A DNA stretch of 13,569 nt from an uncultured Prevotella sp. (GCA_934183355.1 CAKPST010000054.1:1-13569), one strand, 5' to 3'. Numbered from the stretch's first letter, positions 1 to 7,430 are shown. Notes: generated from the letters alone by a model not told the origin. Program-made: numbers and translations.

Positions 1-267
1 AAACTATATGTATTCCCTGCCAAAGGATGGATGCTGAGCGTAAAAAACGAACTCTTCCATACCAACGACAAGAGCATCGGTATAAACCACTTTCTTGACC
101 TTGCCATTGGCTACAAGGCTAAGCGTTGGGAGTTCTCTGTCACAGCAAACAACCTTATAGGCACTTCAGAGTTTGAACGAAGAACTCTCGGCAACACCAT
201 TGAGTCGTATAGCATTACCCGCCTTCGTCCAAGAGAAGTGCTTGCGAAGTGGAGTATGGATTTGTAA
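1..267 (+). CDS. C-terminal end of an outer-membrane beta-barrel protein (TonB-dependent receptor-like), partial
   Basis: The reading frame is open from base 1 to a TAA at 265-267, giving the last 88 residues of a protein whose start lies outside the window. The fragment alternates polar and hydrophobic or aromatic residues as outer-membrane strands do (for example LDLAIGYKAKRWEFSVTANN). It carries the 'NNLIG' plus 'RLRPREVL' pattern that closes many Bacteroidetes TonB-dependent-receptor-like barrels. It would sit in the outer membrane and probably import a nutrient or act as a structural barrel; the substrate cannot be read from this piece. The chain ends in Leu rather than the usual terminal aromatic residue, which is slightly atypical. 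It converges on the minus-strand gene ending at 307, with 39 bp between them and no clear terminator. The barrel family is fairly secure; the exact subfamily is not. Confidence 0.7.
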   Translation, partial: KLYVFPAKGWMLSVKNELFHTNDKSIGINHFLDLAIGYKAKRWEFSVTANNLIGTSEFERRTLGNTIESYSITRLRPREVLAKWSMDL

Positions 268-306
268 AAATCTTAACGGGGCTATATGTGCATTGTTGTT
301 GATACG

Positions 307-1146
307 TTATTCCTCCAGATTGGACAAGCTACTTACAAATCGGTGTAGGAAGTTGGACGAAGCCTCTACTGGTGAGAAGAAGAAGTACTTTATGCTATTT
401 CTAATGGTCTTCATCATCGCTTTGTTGTTGTTGGCGAGGAAGATAGTAGATGTTTGTTGTATCTTCCATTCATTTATGTCGATGCGTATAGGTTTTTCTA
501 ATGCCTGGATTGCTATTTTTCGTGCGCTTGGTTCTATACGATAGACAAATGGCACTTCGTCGGGGTCGAAGCCGAAGACTTCAATCAATATACTGCCTTC
601 GAGTTGTGCCATGCGCGATATGTTGAGTCGGTGTAGCCAATGGTCGAGTTTTATGAAGTCCACTTTGTCACCCTCGTTGCGCAGGTAGATGCCTATACGC
701 AGTATGTTTGCGAATGATAAGCCATAAGTCATGGTGTTCTCTGTGGCTTGTACGAGGATGTCGAGCATGTTGAGAGTCTCTATTGATGCGTCCTCAGCGA
801 GAGGTTCTTTCTCTCTGATAGACTGAAGGCGCGAGTTGAGCAGAGGATTGCACATGCGCGACAGACCTGCGTCGGGCAGACGCAAGAGGGGGTGTAGGAT
901 GGAGGGAGAACTAATTTGAACATCATTTTCATACAAATCTTTGTATTTTTCGATGATGTCGGCTGGTACGATGCCTTTCTCCCCACTATCAGCAAATCCG
1001 TTGAGAAGTACACCAACGACATTGTGCACTTTAGCCACGTGGAATATTATTTCCCATTTAAATTTGGACATGGGTTCGATGACGTCCTTCTCACCGAAAG
1101 CGCCAGCCCGCAACAATTTCAGAAAATTACGTTTGATAATGTCCAT
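307..1146 (-). CDS. Uncharacterised 279-aa protein resembling the flanks of NTP_transf_5-like proteins
   Basis: I chose the ATG at 1146 because the protein beginning MDIIKRNFLKLLRAGAFG looks like a natural start. Starting at 1236 would overlap the antiporter gene and add unrelated sequence. The N-terminus (FLKLLRAGAFG, then FKWEIIFHVAKVHNVVGVLLNGF) and the C-terminus (SPVEASSNFLHRFVSSLSNLEE) recall the Bacteroidetes uncharacterised nucleotidyltransferase family. However, the middle lacks any GDIDL-like metal-binding motif, so catalytic activity is doubtful. The central part, including NMLDILVQ and LRIGIYLRNEGDKVDFIKLDHWLHRL, looks helical. No signal peptide or membrane segment is visible, so it is probably cytoplasmic. 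It starts 41 bp after the antiporter stop on the same strand and is probably in one transcript with it. The function is unknown; the family link is from recalled pattern only. Confidence 0.7.
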   Translation of the reverse strand: MDIIKRNFLKLLRAGAFGEKDVIEPMSKFKWEIIFHVAKVHNVVGVLLNGFADSGEKGIVPADIIEKYKDLYENDVQISSPSILHPLLRLPDAGLSRMCNPLLNSRLQSIREKEPLAEDASIETLNMLDILVQATENTMTYGLSFANILRIGIYLRNEGDKVDFIKLDHWLHRLNISRMAQLEGSILIEVFGFDPDEVPFVYRIEPSARKIAIQALEKPIRIDINEWKIQQTSTIFLANNNKAMMKTIRNSIKYFFFSPVEASSNFLHRFVSSLSNLEE

Positions 1147-1187
1147 ATTGCAATCATTATTAATGATACGAAATAATTTGCCCTGTG

Positions 1188-2480
1188 TCACGAGTAGCGT
1201 CGCGGCAGTTGTAGTACAATGGCTGTGGCTACGCACACGATAAGGGCAAACGGATAGTAAAGATAGGGCAAGATGTCAATGGGGCTAACCTTGGCAAGTC
1301 CTGATGCCATGAGCATCTGTGCTCCATAAGGGATGAGTCCTTGCATGCAGCATGAGCAAGTGTCGAGCAGACTTGCCGCCTTGCGTTTGTCGATGCCGTA
1401 TTGTTCGCTTATGCGTCGTGCTATGTTGCCCACGGAGATGATAGCCACTGTGTTGTTGGCTGTACAGACGTCGATGGCTGCCACCAATAGTCCGATGACT
1501 GCCTCGCCGCCACGTTTGCCGTGAATGCGCGAGGATATTTTGGCGATGATGAAGTCGATGCCTCCTTTAGCCTTTACTATTTCGAACATGCCTCCTGCAA
1601 GCATTGTCACAATTATCAGTTCGCCCATAGACATGATGCCATCGCCCATGGAGTGAAACCATTCGAACAGTCCGAAAGTGCCTGTAGCCATGCCGATTAT
1701 TCCTGCGAGAACGATGCCTATCACAAGGACAACAGTGACATTGAGCCCCGCAATGGCTGTGGCAAGTACGGCGAGATAAGGAATCACCTTAATGAGGTCG
1801 GTGCCATGTGTGCTTGTTTGTGGTTGGAGGTCGATGCCGAGAACTGTGTATATAGTAAGCACTAATATTGCAGCCGGCAGAGTGATGAAGAAGTTGACGC
1901 GAAACTTGTCCTTCATGCTGCATCCTTGCGAACTCGTGGCTGCAATCGTTGTGTCTGATATGAACGAGAGATTGTCGCCGAAGAAAGCTCCTCCCACTAC
2001 TATTGCCGTCATCAGAGCCACACTTGTGCCCATAGTGTGTGCCAGTCCGGCAGCTATCGGCACGAGTGCCACGATGGTGCCCACGCTTGTGCCTATTGAC
2101 AGGCTGATGAAGCATGTGGCAAGAAATAGTCCAGGCAGAATCATGTTGTCTGGCAGTATGGACAGCATCAGATTGACAGTGGCGTCTACGGCTCCAATAG
2201 TCTTGGCAGAGTTGGCAAACGCTCCTGCAAGTATGAATATCCACAGCATGAGCATAATGTTCTCGGTGCTTGCTCCCTTGCTGAATAGTCTGACGCTCTT
2301 CTTAAGTCCTCTGCCATAAGCTGATATGCCCACCGCATAGATGCTGGCAAAGAGAAAAGCCACACTTATGGGAATGGAGTAGAAATCGCCAGCCGCTATT
2401 GATGTGGTGAGATAGAGACCGACGAACAATATGAGTGGGCTTAGTGCGATGATTCCTTTTTTATTGTCTGTCATGTGCAT
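1188..2480 (-). CDS. nhaC: NhaC-family Na+/H+ antiporter
   Basis: This is a 430-aa polytopic inner-membrane protein with about ten to twelve hydrophobic segments spread over its whole length. It carries hallmark NhaC-family stretches: SIGTSVGTIVAL (about residues 128-139), GGAFFGDNLSFISDTTIAAT (163-182, with acidic D169 and D176 in the membrane region) and, near the C-terminus, a Cys-rich DTCSCCMQGLIPYG. The family exchanges Na+ for H+ across the cytoplasmic membrane; some members instead exchange small organic acids, so the substrate is inferred. Two ATGs are possible, at 2480 (MHMTDNKK) and 2474 (MTDNKK), and neither has a Shine-Dalgarno site. The ATG at 2567 would put coding sequence through the hairpin at 2531-2566 and is unlikely. 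It lies downstream of the lacI gene on the same strand, so the regulator may control it, but no clear promoter box was found directly in front. Confidence 0.9.
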   Translation of the reverse strand: MHMTDNKKGIIALSPLILFVGLYLTTSIAAGDFYSIPISVAFLFASIYAVGISAYGRGLKKSVRLFSKGASTENIMLMLWIFILAGAFANSAKTIGAVDATVNLMLSILPDNMILPGLFLATCFISLSIGTSVGTIVALVPIAAGLAHTMGTSVALMTAIVVGGAFFGDNLSFISDTTIAATSSQGCSMKDKFRVNFFITLPAAILVLTIYTVLGIDLQPQTSTHGTDLIKVIPYLAVLATAIAGLNVTVVLVIGIVLAGIIGMATGTFGLFEWFHSMGDGIMSMGELIIVTMLAGGMFEIVKAKGGIDFIIAKISSRIHGKRGGEAVIGLLVAAIDVCTANNTVAIISVGNIARRISEQYGIDKRKAASLLDTCSCCMQGLIPYGAQMLMASGLAKVSPIDILPYLYYPFALIVCVATAIVLQLPRRYS

Positions 2481-2530
2481 GTTGGTTGTGTCAGAAGTGT
2501 GTAAACAATCTGTATGTATATAAATAATAA

Positions 2531-2566
2531 TGTGTGCCAAAACCTGCAATATGGTTATGGCACACA
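2531..2566 (-). terminator. Hairpin between lacI and nhaC (terminator or leader structure)
   Basis: TGTGTGCCA (2531-2539) and TGGCACACA (2558-2566) form a perfect 9-bp inverted repeat. After one A/A mismatch, AACC/GGTT adds 4 bp around an 8-nt loop. Read on the minus strand, it starts about 28 nt after the lacI stop and is followed by an AT-rich TTATTATTTATATA rather than a clean T run. It could end most lacI transcripts, act as a leader structure for nhaC, or be a protein-binding palindrome. Confidence 0.5.
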
Positions 2567-2594
2567 AGTGTTGTATTGTTTTGTCGCTGTGTGT

Positions 2595-3656
2595 TTACAG
2601 CTGTGTACGTCTGTAGAAGTCCACGTTCTCCTTGGTGAGCAATTCGATGGGCATATAGTTGACTGGCTGCACCTTCTTCTTAAGCACGATGGCCTTGAAA
2701 AGAGTGTCAACACAACTATAACCCTGCTGATAGCCATGCTGCGCGATAAGGAACGAGATGCTGCCTTGTCTCAGACACTCGGCATTCTTGGCCACCATGT
2801 CGTATCCCATTATTTGTATGTCGCGCATGTTGTTGCGCAGTAGGTATTCGCCCACAACGTGAGCCTTGGAGTTGAGTGTGATGCAATGATGAACATCGGG
2901 GTGAGTTTCAAAGAATGCCTTCACCATGGCATCCGACTCACTGCGTGTTCCCTTGAATGGTAGGCATAGCTCAGTGATCTTGATGCTCGGGAAGTGGTCG
3001 TGCATGTAGTGTCTGAATCCCACTTCGCGGTTCATCTGCTGCTTGCTCGTCACTTTTCCGTCCTTGATATGTTTGAGCAACATAATTTCTTTTTCGCCAG
3101 ATGCGATGAGCATGAGCATCTTTGCTGCGAAATATCCACTGCAGAAGGAGTCTTGTCCGAAGAACGAGAGAGGCTTGAGGTCGGGCAGATACGAGTCAAG
3201 GAAAATGAATGGTATCTGTCGTTCGTGCAGAATGTCAGTGAACTCTCGTGTCACCTCAATGTCTACGGGTACGATAATCACTCCGTTGGGGTTGGCATTA
3301 AGACATTCTTTATAGCGTTCTCTGAATGAGTCGTTGTTGAATCGCTCATAGTACATCAGTTTTACGTCAATATGGAAGTCGCGTCTGACGTCTATTGCCT
3401 TCTTCACTCCTTGTTCGATTTCTTCCCAATACGCTTCCGACTCATGCTGCGGTAGGAGCATGTTGAATACGTACGACTTGTTGTAGGCAAGTGCACTGGC
3501 ATATACATTAGGCTGATAGTTCATCTCCTTGAGTGCCTTTTCCACCTTTTCCTTGGCGGGTTTAGACACATTAGGGCGATTGTGCAGCACTCTGTCTACC
3601 GTACCGACAGATACGCCAGCTCTTTCGGCTATGTCTTTGATTCTGATTTTCTCCAT
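2595..3656 (-). CDS. LacI-family transcriptional regulator
   Basis: This is a 353-aa DNA-binding regulator of the usual LacI-family length. The N-terminus holds the helix-turn-helix (residues 4-25, IRIKDIAERAGVSVGTVDRV). The hinge follows at YQPNVYASALA (47-57), where L56 matches the minor-groove lever Leu of the family. Residues from about 60 to the end form a periplasmic-binding-protein-like sensor domain (YVFNMLLPQHESEAYW, GVIIVPVDIEV, IPFIFLDSYLP, IQIMGYDMVAKNAE). Such proteins bind palindromic operators and usually respond to a sugar or sugar acid; the ligand is not evident, as no sugar catabolic genes lie in the window. It is divergent from the large sensor gene, with a 158-bp shared control region containing a palindrome that could be its own operator. 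The ATG at 3656 gives exactly the expected N-terminal HTH. Confidence 0.92.
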   Translation of the reverse strand: MEKIRIKDIAERAGVSVGTVDRVLHNRPNVSKPAKEKVEKALKEMNYQPNVYASALAYNKSYVFNMLLPQHESEAYWEEIEQGVKKAIDVRRDFHIDVKLMYYERFNNDSFRERYKECLNANPNGVIIVPVDIEVTREFTDILHERQIPFIFLDSYLPDLKPLSFFGQDSFCSGYFAAKMLMLIASGEKEIMLLKHIKDGKVTSKQQMNREVGFRHYMHDHFPSIKITELCLPFKGTRSESDAMVKAFFETHPDVHHCITLNSKAHVVGEYLLRNNMRDIQIMGYDMVAKNAECLRQGSISFLIAQHGYQQGYSCVDTLFKAIVLKKKVQPVNYMPIELLTKENVDFYRRTQL

Positions 3657-3725
3657 TTATAAGTGACGAGATTCTCTGATGTTGATAAAATGTTTTGGTT
3701 GACTATGGTCCTATACAGACAGGTG

Positions 3726-3758
3726 CAAAGATACTATAAAAACTTGAATTGTGCGAAA
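3726..3758 (-). promoter_or_regulatory. Probable promoter of the lacI-family gene
   Basis: On the minus strand TATCTTTG (3733 down to 3726) is a perfect match to the Bacteroidetes -7 consensus TAnnTTTG. A weak -33 element, TTTC (3758-3755), lies 21 nt upstream. The implied start of transcription is near 3720, giving a leader of about 60 nt before the ATG at 3656. The -33 part overlaps the palindrome at 3750-3763, which would allow repression at this site. Confidence 0.5.
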
Positions 3759-3763
3759 GCACA
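3750..3763. repeat. Perfect inverted repeat, candidate operator in the divergent control region
   Basis: TGTGC GAAA GCACA is a 5-bp-arm palindrome with a 4-bp centre. It overlaps the -33 region of the leftward lacI promoter and lies about 10 bp upstream of the -33 region of the rightward promoter. LacI-family proteins bind even-spaced palindromes and often control their own gene, so the position suits an operator. It lacks the central CG typical of many LacI-family sites, so the assignment is inference. As RNA it would make a GNRA-tetraloop hairpin, but it lies upstream of both predicted transcript starts. Confidence 0.4.
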
Positions 3764-3772
3764 GCGATTTTT

Positions 3773-3806
3773 TTTGTGTATCTAAAAAGAAATTGTTGTA
3801 TCTTTG
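3773..3806 (+). promoter_or_regulatory. Probable promoter of the large sensor gene, very close to the start codon
   Basis: TATCTTTG (3799-3806) matches the Bacteroidetes -7 consensus exactly. A TTTG (3773-3776) lies 22 nt upstream as the -33 element, slightly wider than usual. The ATG of the sensor gene is at 3815, only 8 nt after the box. The transcript would therefore have a leader of a few nucleotides or none. Confidence 0.55.
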
Positions 3807-3814
3807 CCTTCAAT

Positions 3815-6800
3815 ATGAAGAAGATTATATATTCTATACATGTCTACGGATTGGCGTTTTTGCTGTGTGCGATGGTTGCTGCTTGTGCTGATGGTGGCGA
3901 CAGAGTGCGTGTGGACCAACTGAACGATATGTCATATCAATATCATTACCGCAATCTTGACTCCACTCGTGCTTATGCCACTCGTGCTTTGTCGCTTGCC
4001 GACGGATATAAAGATGGTAGTGCCGAGGCTATGAACAACATTGCGTTTGTGGAAATTGCCAAGATGAACTATTCGGCTGCCGACTCCATACTGACCATTG
4101 TGCGTCGTGCTACAGACAATCAGATAGAGTTGCTTGTTGCTAATGTACAGTTTATGAGATTGTGTCAACGTCGCTCCGATAGCAAGAATTTCTATCACTA
4201 TCGCCAACGTGCCGTAGACTGCATAGGCAGAATAGAGGAAGATAAGTTGTTGTTGTCGCCACGTCAGCATCGCAGAGTGGTGTATGCGCAATCGGAATAT
4301 TATATTGTATTGTCTACTTACCTTTATTATATGGGGCAGAGACAACAGGCTTCTAAGGCATTGTTGAGCATAGACTCCGAAGGAAGCATTGTCAAGGACA
4401 CAGCCCAGCTGCTGGCTTATTATTATAACGTTGGGTCGGGCGGTATGCTCACTGCCCGTTCGCATGCCGAGCTTATGCAGTCGGAGTTCGACTATCTTAT
4501 GCGTTGCTATCTGTTGTCGCGTCAGTATAGATATCCCTTCTGGCAAGCCAACTCGTTGCAGGCGATAAGCGAACATATACAGGCTTATAGAGATAGAACA
4601 CGTCTAATGTCAGACAATATACAGGAGTTTGACTATCTCAACATCGACCAGATGTCAGATAGTCTGCTTGTTGGTAATCTTGCCCAGCGTTCGCTTGGAC
4701 TCTTTGCTGACTATGGCGACGTTTATCAGACGGCTGGTGCCTGGCGTACGCTGTCTGAGGCATATCGTTCTATAGACGACAATCGTTCGGCACTTATTTG
4801 TCTTGAGAATGCTCTGTCGAAGGACACTGCAGTCAATTCGGCTCCCGACCTTGTGGCATCCATACGCGAGCAGCTGAGCATTGTATATTCGGCAATGGAC
4901 GACAAGCCACGTAGCGACTACAACCGCAACATATATCTTGACCTACAGGAACGCACACGACAAGACCGTTTTCTTGAGGCGAGAGCAGAACAGCTAAATG
5001 CCTCTTTGCGTCAGCTCGACCTGATGATAGTAGGCGTGATGTTGTTGATAGTGGTTATTGTGGCAATACTTGTCTATTCGAGTTACAGACATCGTCGCAG
5101 CAGCAATGTGCCAACAATACAGGTATTGAGATTGCCATTTGAGCAGTGGCTAAGGTCAAGGCATGTAGCATACGAAGAGATGGAATCGGAGATTAGTGAG
5201 AAGGAAGAGAATGTTGCTATAATGAAACATAAGTTGGAGCGCCATCGTGAACGCAATATTGAGCAGCGTGCAAAGGTGTGGCTTGCGTCCACAATCACTC
5301 CGCTTATCAGCAGAATGTGGCATGAGATAAAGAGTCTTAATGGAAAGTGTGAGGATGACGATGAGCGTCGTTCGCGTTTAGAGTATGTGCTACAGATAGC
5401 CGACTCTATTGATGAGAGCAACAATTTGCTGACGCGCTGGATTCAGTTGCGTCAAGGCGACTTTATGCTTCATATAGAGAGTTTTCGCTTGCAAGAACTC
5501 TTTGCTACACTCCGCAAGAATTCTGTAAACTTCAAGATACATGGTGTTGATTTGGTGGTGGCTGATACCGAGTGTGTGGTAAAGGCAGATCGCACACTGA
5601 CGCTATTTATGATAAACACCATAACTGACAACGCCCGCCGTTATACGGCTAAGGGTGGCAGAGTGAGCGTGACTGCTGTAGAGAGTGAAGACTATGTGGA
5701 GATTTCCATTGCCGACAATGGTTGCGGAATGGACAAGGCTCAGCTTGATGGGTTGTTCCGTCGCACGGTGGTGAGAGACAGTGCAGATATAAAGGATGAA
5801 GGAGGTCATGGCTTTGGGCTTGTCAACTGCAAGGGAATAATAGAAAAGTATCGTAAGATGAGTGCCATATTTAATGTCTGTGCTATTGGTGCCGAGAGTG
5901 AGAAGGGTAGAGGAAGCCGTTTCTACTTTCGTTTGCCCAAGGGCGTTGTGCGTTTAGTGGTGGCGTTCTTTGTGATGATGACAGGTATGCCGTGTTTTGC
6001 CAAGGTTTCGGACACGGCTGTAGAGCGCCTGTGGAGTAGGGCGAATGCCTATGCAGACAGCGCCTACTACTCAAATGTGAATGGGCATTATTTGCGCACT
6101 ATAATGTTTGCCGATAGTTGTTTGTATTTTGCCAACAAGGCTTATGCAACTGGTGTGGCTTCAGGTGAATATCGTGGTTCTGTATATAATGGAAAAGCTA
6201 AGAATAAATTAATTCTTAATGGTGATTTCCCTGAAAAAGCAGCCGAATTAAAATGGTACGGGGATAGTGTTGATATCAATTATGGCATCATTCTCGATGT
6301 GCGTAATGAGACTGCTGTGGCAGCGTTGGCGCTTCATCGTTGGGGACTCTATACCTATAACAATGCTGTGTATACAAGACTGTTCCGTGAGTGTAGTGCC
6401 GACAATACGCTGTCTTCATATATTGGTAATATGCAGCGTGCAGAGAGCAATCGCAATATAGCGATAATTATTCTTGTGTCGTTCTTGGTGGCAATATTTC
6501 CTGCCTATTATTTGCTCTATTATCGTCGCCGCATGTCATTTCATCTTTGTGTAGACAGGATGAATGAAGTCAACGGGATACTTCTTGACGAACGTATTGA
6601 CTCAGTGGCAAAACTCGCTAAGATTAATAATGTTTGGCAGTCGGTTAAGGCGCAGCCAGATATGTCGTATGATAACGCTACAGATTATGGCACCGATACA
6701 GACACTACGGAGGGTTATTATGGATTTATGAAGTCGCTCGATTTGCTGATTGACGATGTTTGTAAGGGGCTTGCCGATGACATCAAACGTGTTGGCAGAC

Positions 6801-7420
6801 TTGCCGAACGCAAACTATGTGTCAGCGACGAACTTGCATGTGTTAGTTTTGACAGCGATCGTCTTTATATCTCCAATAATGTTCTGGATAATTGTCTATC
6901 CTCGCTCAAGCACGAGACAATGTATTATCCTTCGCGACTGAAACAATTAGTGGTTGCCGGTGATACACAGGAGAACATAGAGATGCTCGATGAACTTGTG
7001 GGCTACTATCAGTTGCTATATGGGGCTCTGATTTCACAGGCGGTGCAGATACTTAGAGGGGCTGGTGGATTGACGGCTCCCGACAAGTCGTTTGACTACT
7101 TGTTGACCATCCTAAAGAGAAAGAATGGTGGCAGTCGTCCCACAATGACGCAACGCCAATTAGAGGATGGCTATGTAGTTGTGACTGTGGTGCTTGACAA
7201 GTGTAGTCTGCTCTCTAGAAAAATGAATCCCTCTGAACTATTTTCGCCCAGTACACCAGATGTCGACTTTCTGGTTTGCTGTCAGATAATGCGCGACGTT
7301 GGCGAGTATACTGGAGCCCGAGGGTGTGGCATTTCGGCTAGATTAACAGAACAAGGAGTCTTGTTGGTGGATCTAAAGACCACTACAGGAGTGAGTTTGC
7401 GAAAAAAAGAACAACAATAA
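3815..7420 (+). CDS. Large orphan membrane sensor with kinase-like ATPase (DUF5112/DUF5113-type architecture)
   Basis: This 1201-aa protein starts with a lipoprotein-like signal (MKK, hydrophobic core, VAAC with Cys24). Residues 25-402 are a periplasmic, helical, TPR-like region, followed by membrane segment 1 (403-424) with RHRR after it. A charged coiled coil (about 445-485) leads to a HATPase domain with N box (N601, DNA at 605-607), G1 (DNGCGM, 634-639) and G2 (GGHGFGL, 663-669). A second signal-like membrane segment (711-729), a periplasmic helical stretch (730-881) and membrane segment 3 (882-903, then RRR) follow. The cytoplasmic C-terminus contains HETMYYP (1033-1039) and an ATPase-like but degenerate end (about 1105-1190, GARGCGI at 1167-1173). 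Positive charges fit this topology. In the first module the H-box position holds Ala491 (ASTITPL); His503 is a nearby alternative. It probably senses an envelope signal and phosphorylates or regulates an unlinked partner. The architecture resembles Bacteroidetes proteins with DUF5112 and DUF5113, named from memory. The ATG at 3815 is preferred over 3749, which lies before the promoter box. Confidence 0.85.
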   Translation: MKKIIYSIHVYGLAFLLCAMVAACADGGDRVRVDQLNDMSYQYHYRNLDSTRAYATRALSLADGYKDGSAEAMNNIAFVEIAKMNYSAADSILTIVRRATDNQIELLVANVQFMRLCQRRSDSKNFYHYRQRAVDCIGRIEEDKLLLSPRQHRRVVYAQSEYYIVLSTYLYYMGQRQQASKALLSIDSEGSIVKDTAQLLAYYYNVGSGGMLTARSHAELMQSEFDYLMRCYLLSRQYRYPFWQANSLQAISEHIQAYRDRTRLMSDNIQEFDYLNIDQMSDSLLVGNLAQRSLGLFADYGDVYQTAGAWRTLSEAYRSIDDNRSALICLENALSKDTAVNSAPDLVASIREQLSIVYSAMDDKPRSDYNRNIYLDLQERTRQDRFLEARAEQLNASLRQLDLMIVGVMLLIVVIVAILVYSSYRHRRSSNVPTIQVLRLPFEQWLRSRHVAYEEMESEISEKEENVAIMKHKLERHRERNIEQRAKVWLASTITPLISRMWHEIKSLNGKCEDDDERRSRLEYVLQIADSIDESNNLLTRWIQLRQGDFMLHIESFRLQELFATLRKNSVNFKIHGVDLVVADTECVVKADRTLTLFMINTITDNARRYTAKGGRVSVTAVESEDYVEISIADNGCGMDKAQLDGLFRRTVVRDSADIKDEGGHGFGLVNCKGIIEKYRKMSAIFNVCAIGAESEKGRGSRFYFRLPKGVVRLVVAFFVMMTGMPCFAKVSDTAVERLWSRANAYADSAYYSNVNGHYLRTIMFADSCLYFANKAYATGVASGEYRGSVYNGKAKNKLILNGDFPEKAAELKWYGDSVDINYGIILDVRNETAVAALALHRWGLYTYNNAVYTRLFRECSADNTLSSYIGNMQRAESNRNIAIIILVSFLVAIFPAYYLLYYRRRMSFHLCVDRMNEVNGILLDERIDSVAKLAKINNVWQSVKAQPDMSYDNATDYGTDTDTTEGYYGFMKSLDLLIDDVCKGLADDIKRVGRLAERKLCVSDELACVSFDSDRLYISNNVLDNCLSSLKHETMYYPSRLKQLVVAGDTQENIEMLDELVGYYQLLYGALISQAVQILRGAGGLTAPDKSFDYLLTILKRKNGGSRPTMTQRQLEDGYVVVTVVLDKCSLLSRKMNPSELFSPSTPDVDFLVCCQIMRDVGEYTGARGCGISARLTEQGVLLVDLKTTTGVSLRKKEQQ

Positions 7421-7430
7421 TCCTCGTATT

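Noticed and set aside
268..306. Terminator between the converging genes at the left end
   Set aside because: No inverted repeat followed by a T run is visible in these 39 bases on either strand.
1792..2319. Long open frame on the plus strand (175 codons) opposite the antiporter gene
   Set aside because: It lies antisense to nhaC, its product has no recognisable motif, and the nhaC frame carries clear family signatures.
2481..2567. Upstream ATG for nhaC at 2567
   Set aside because: It would place coding sequence across the hairpin and add residues that do not look like part of an NhaC protein.
3749..3814. Upstream ATG giving the sensor 22 extra residues
   Set aside because: This start lies upstream of the -7 box and spoils the N-terminal lipoprotein signal.
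3932..4576. Open frame on the minus strand (214 codons) opposite the sensor gene
   Set aside because: It is antisense to the TPR-like region of the sensor, with no promoter and no recognisable domain.
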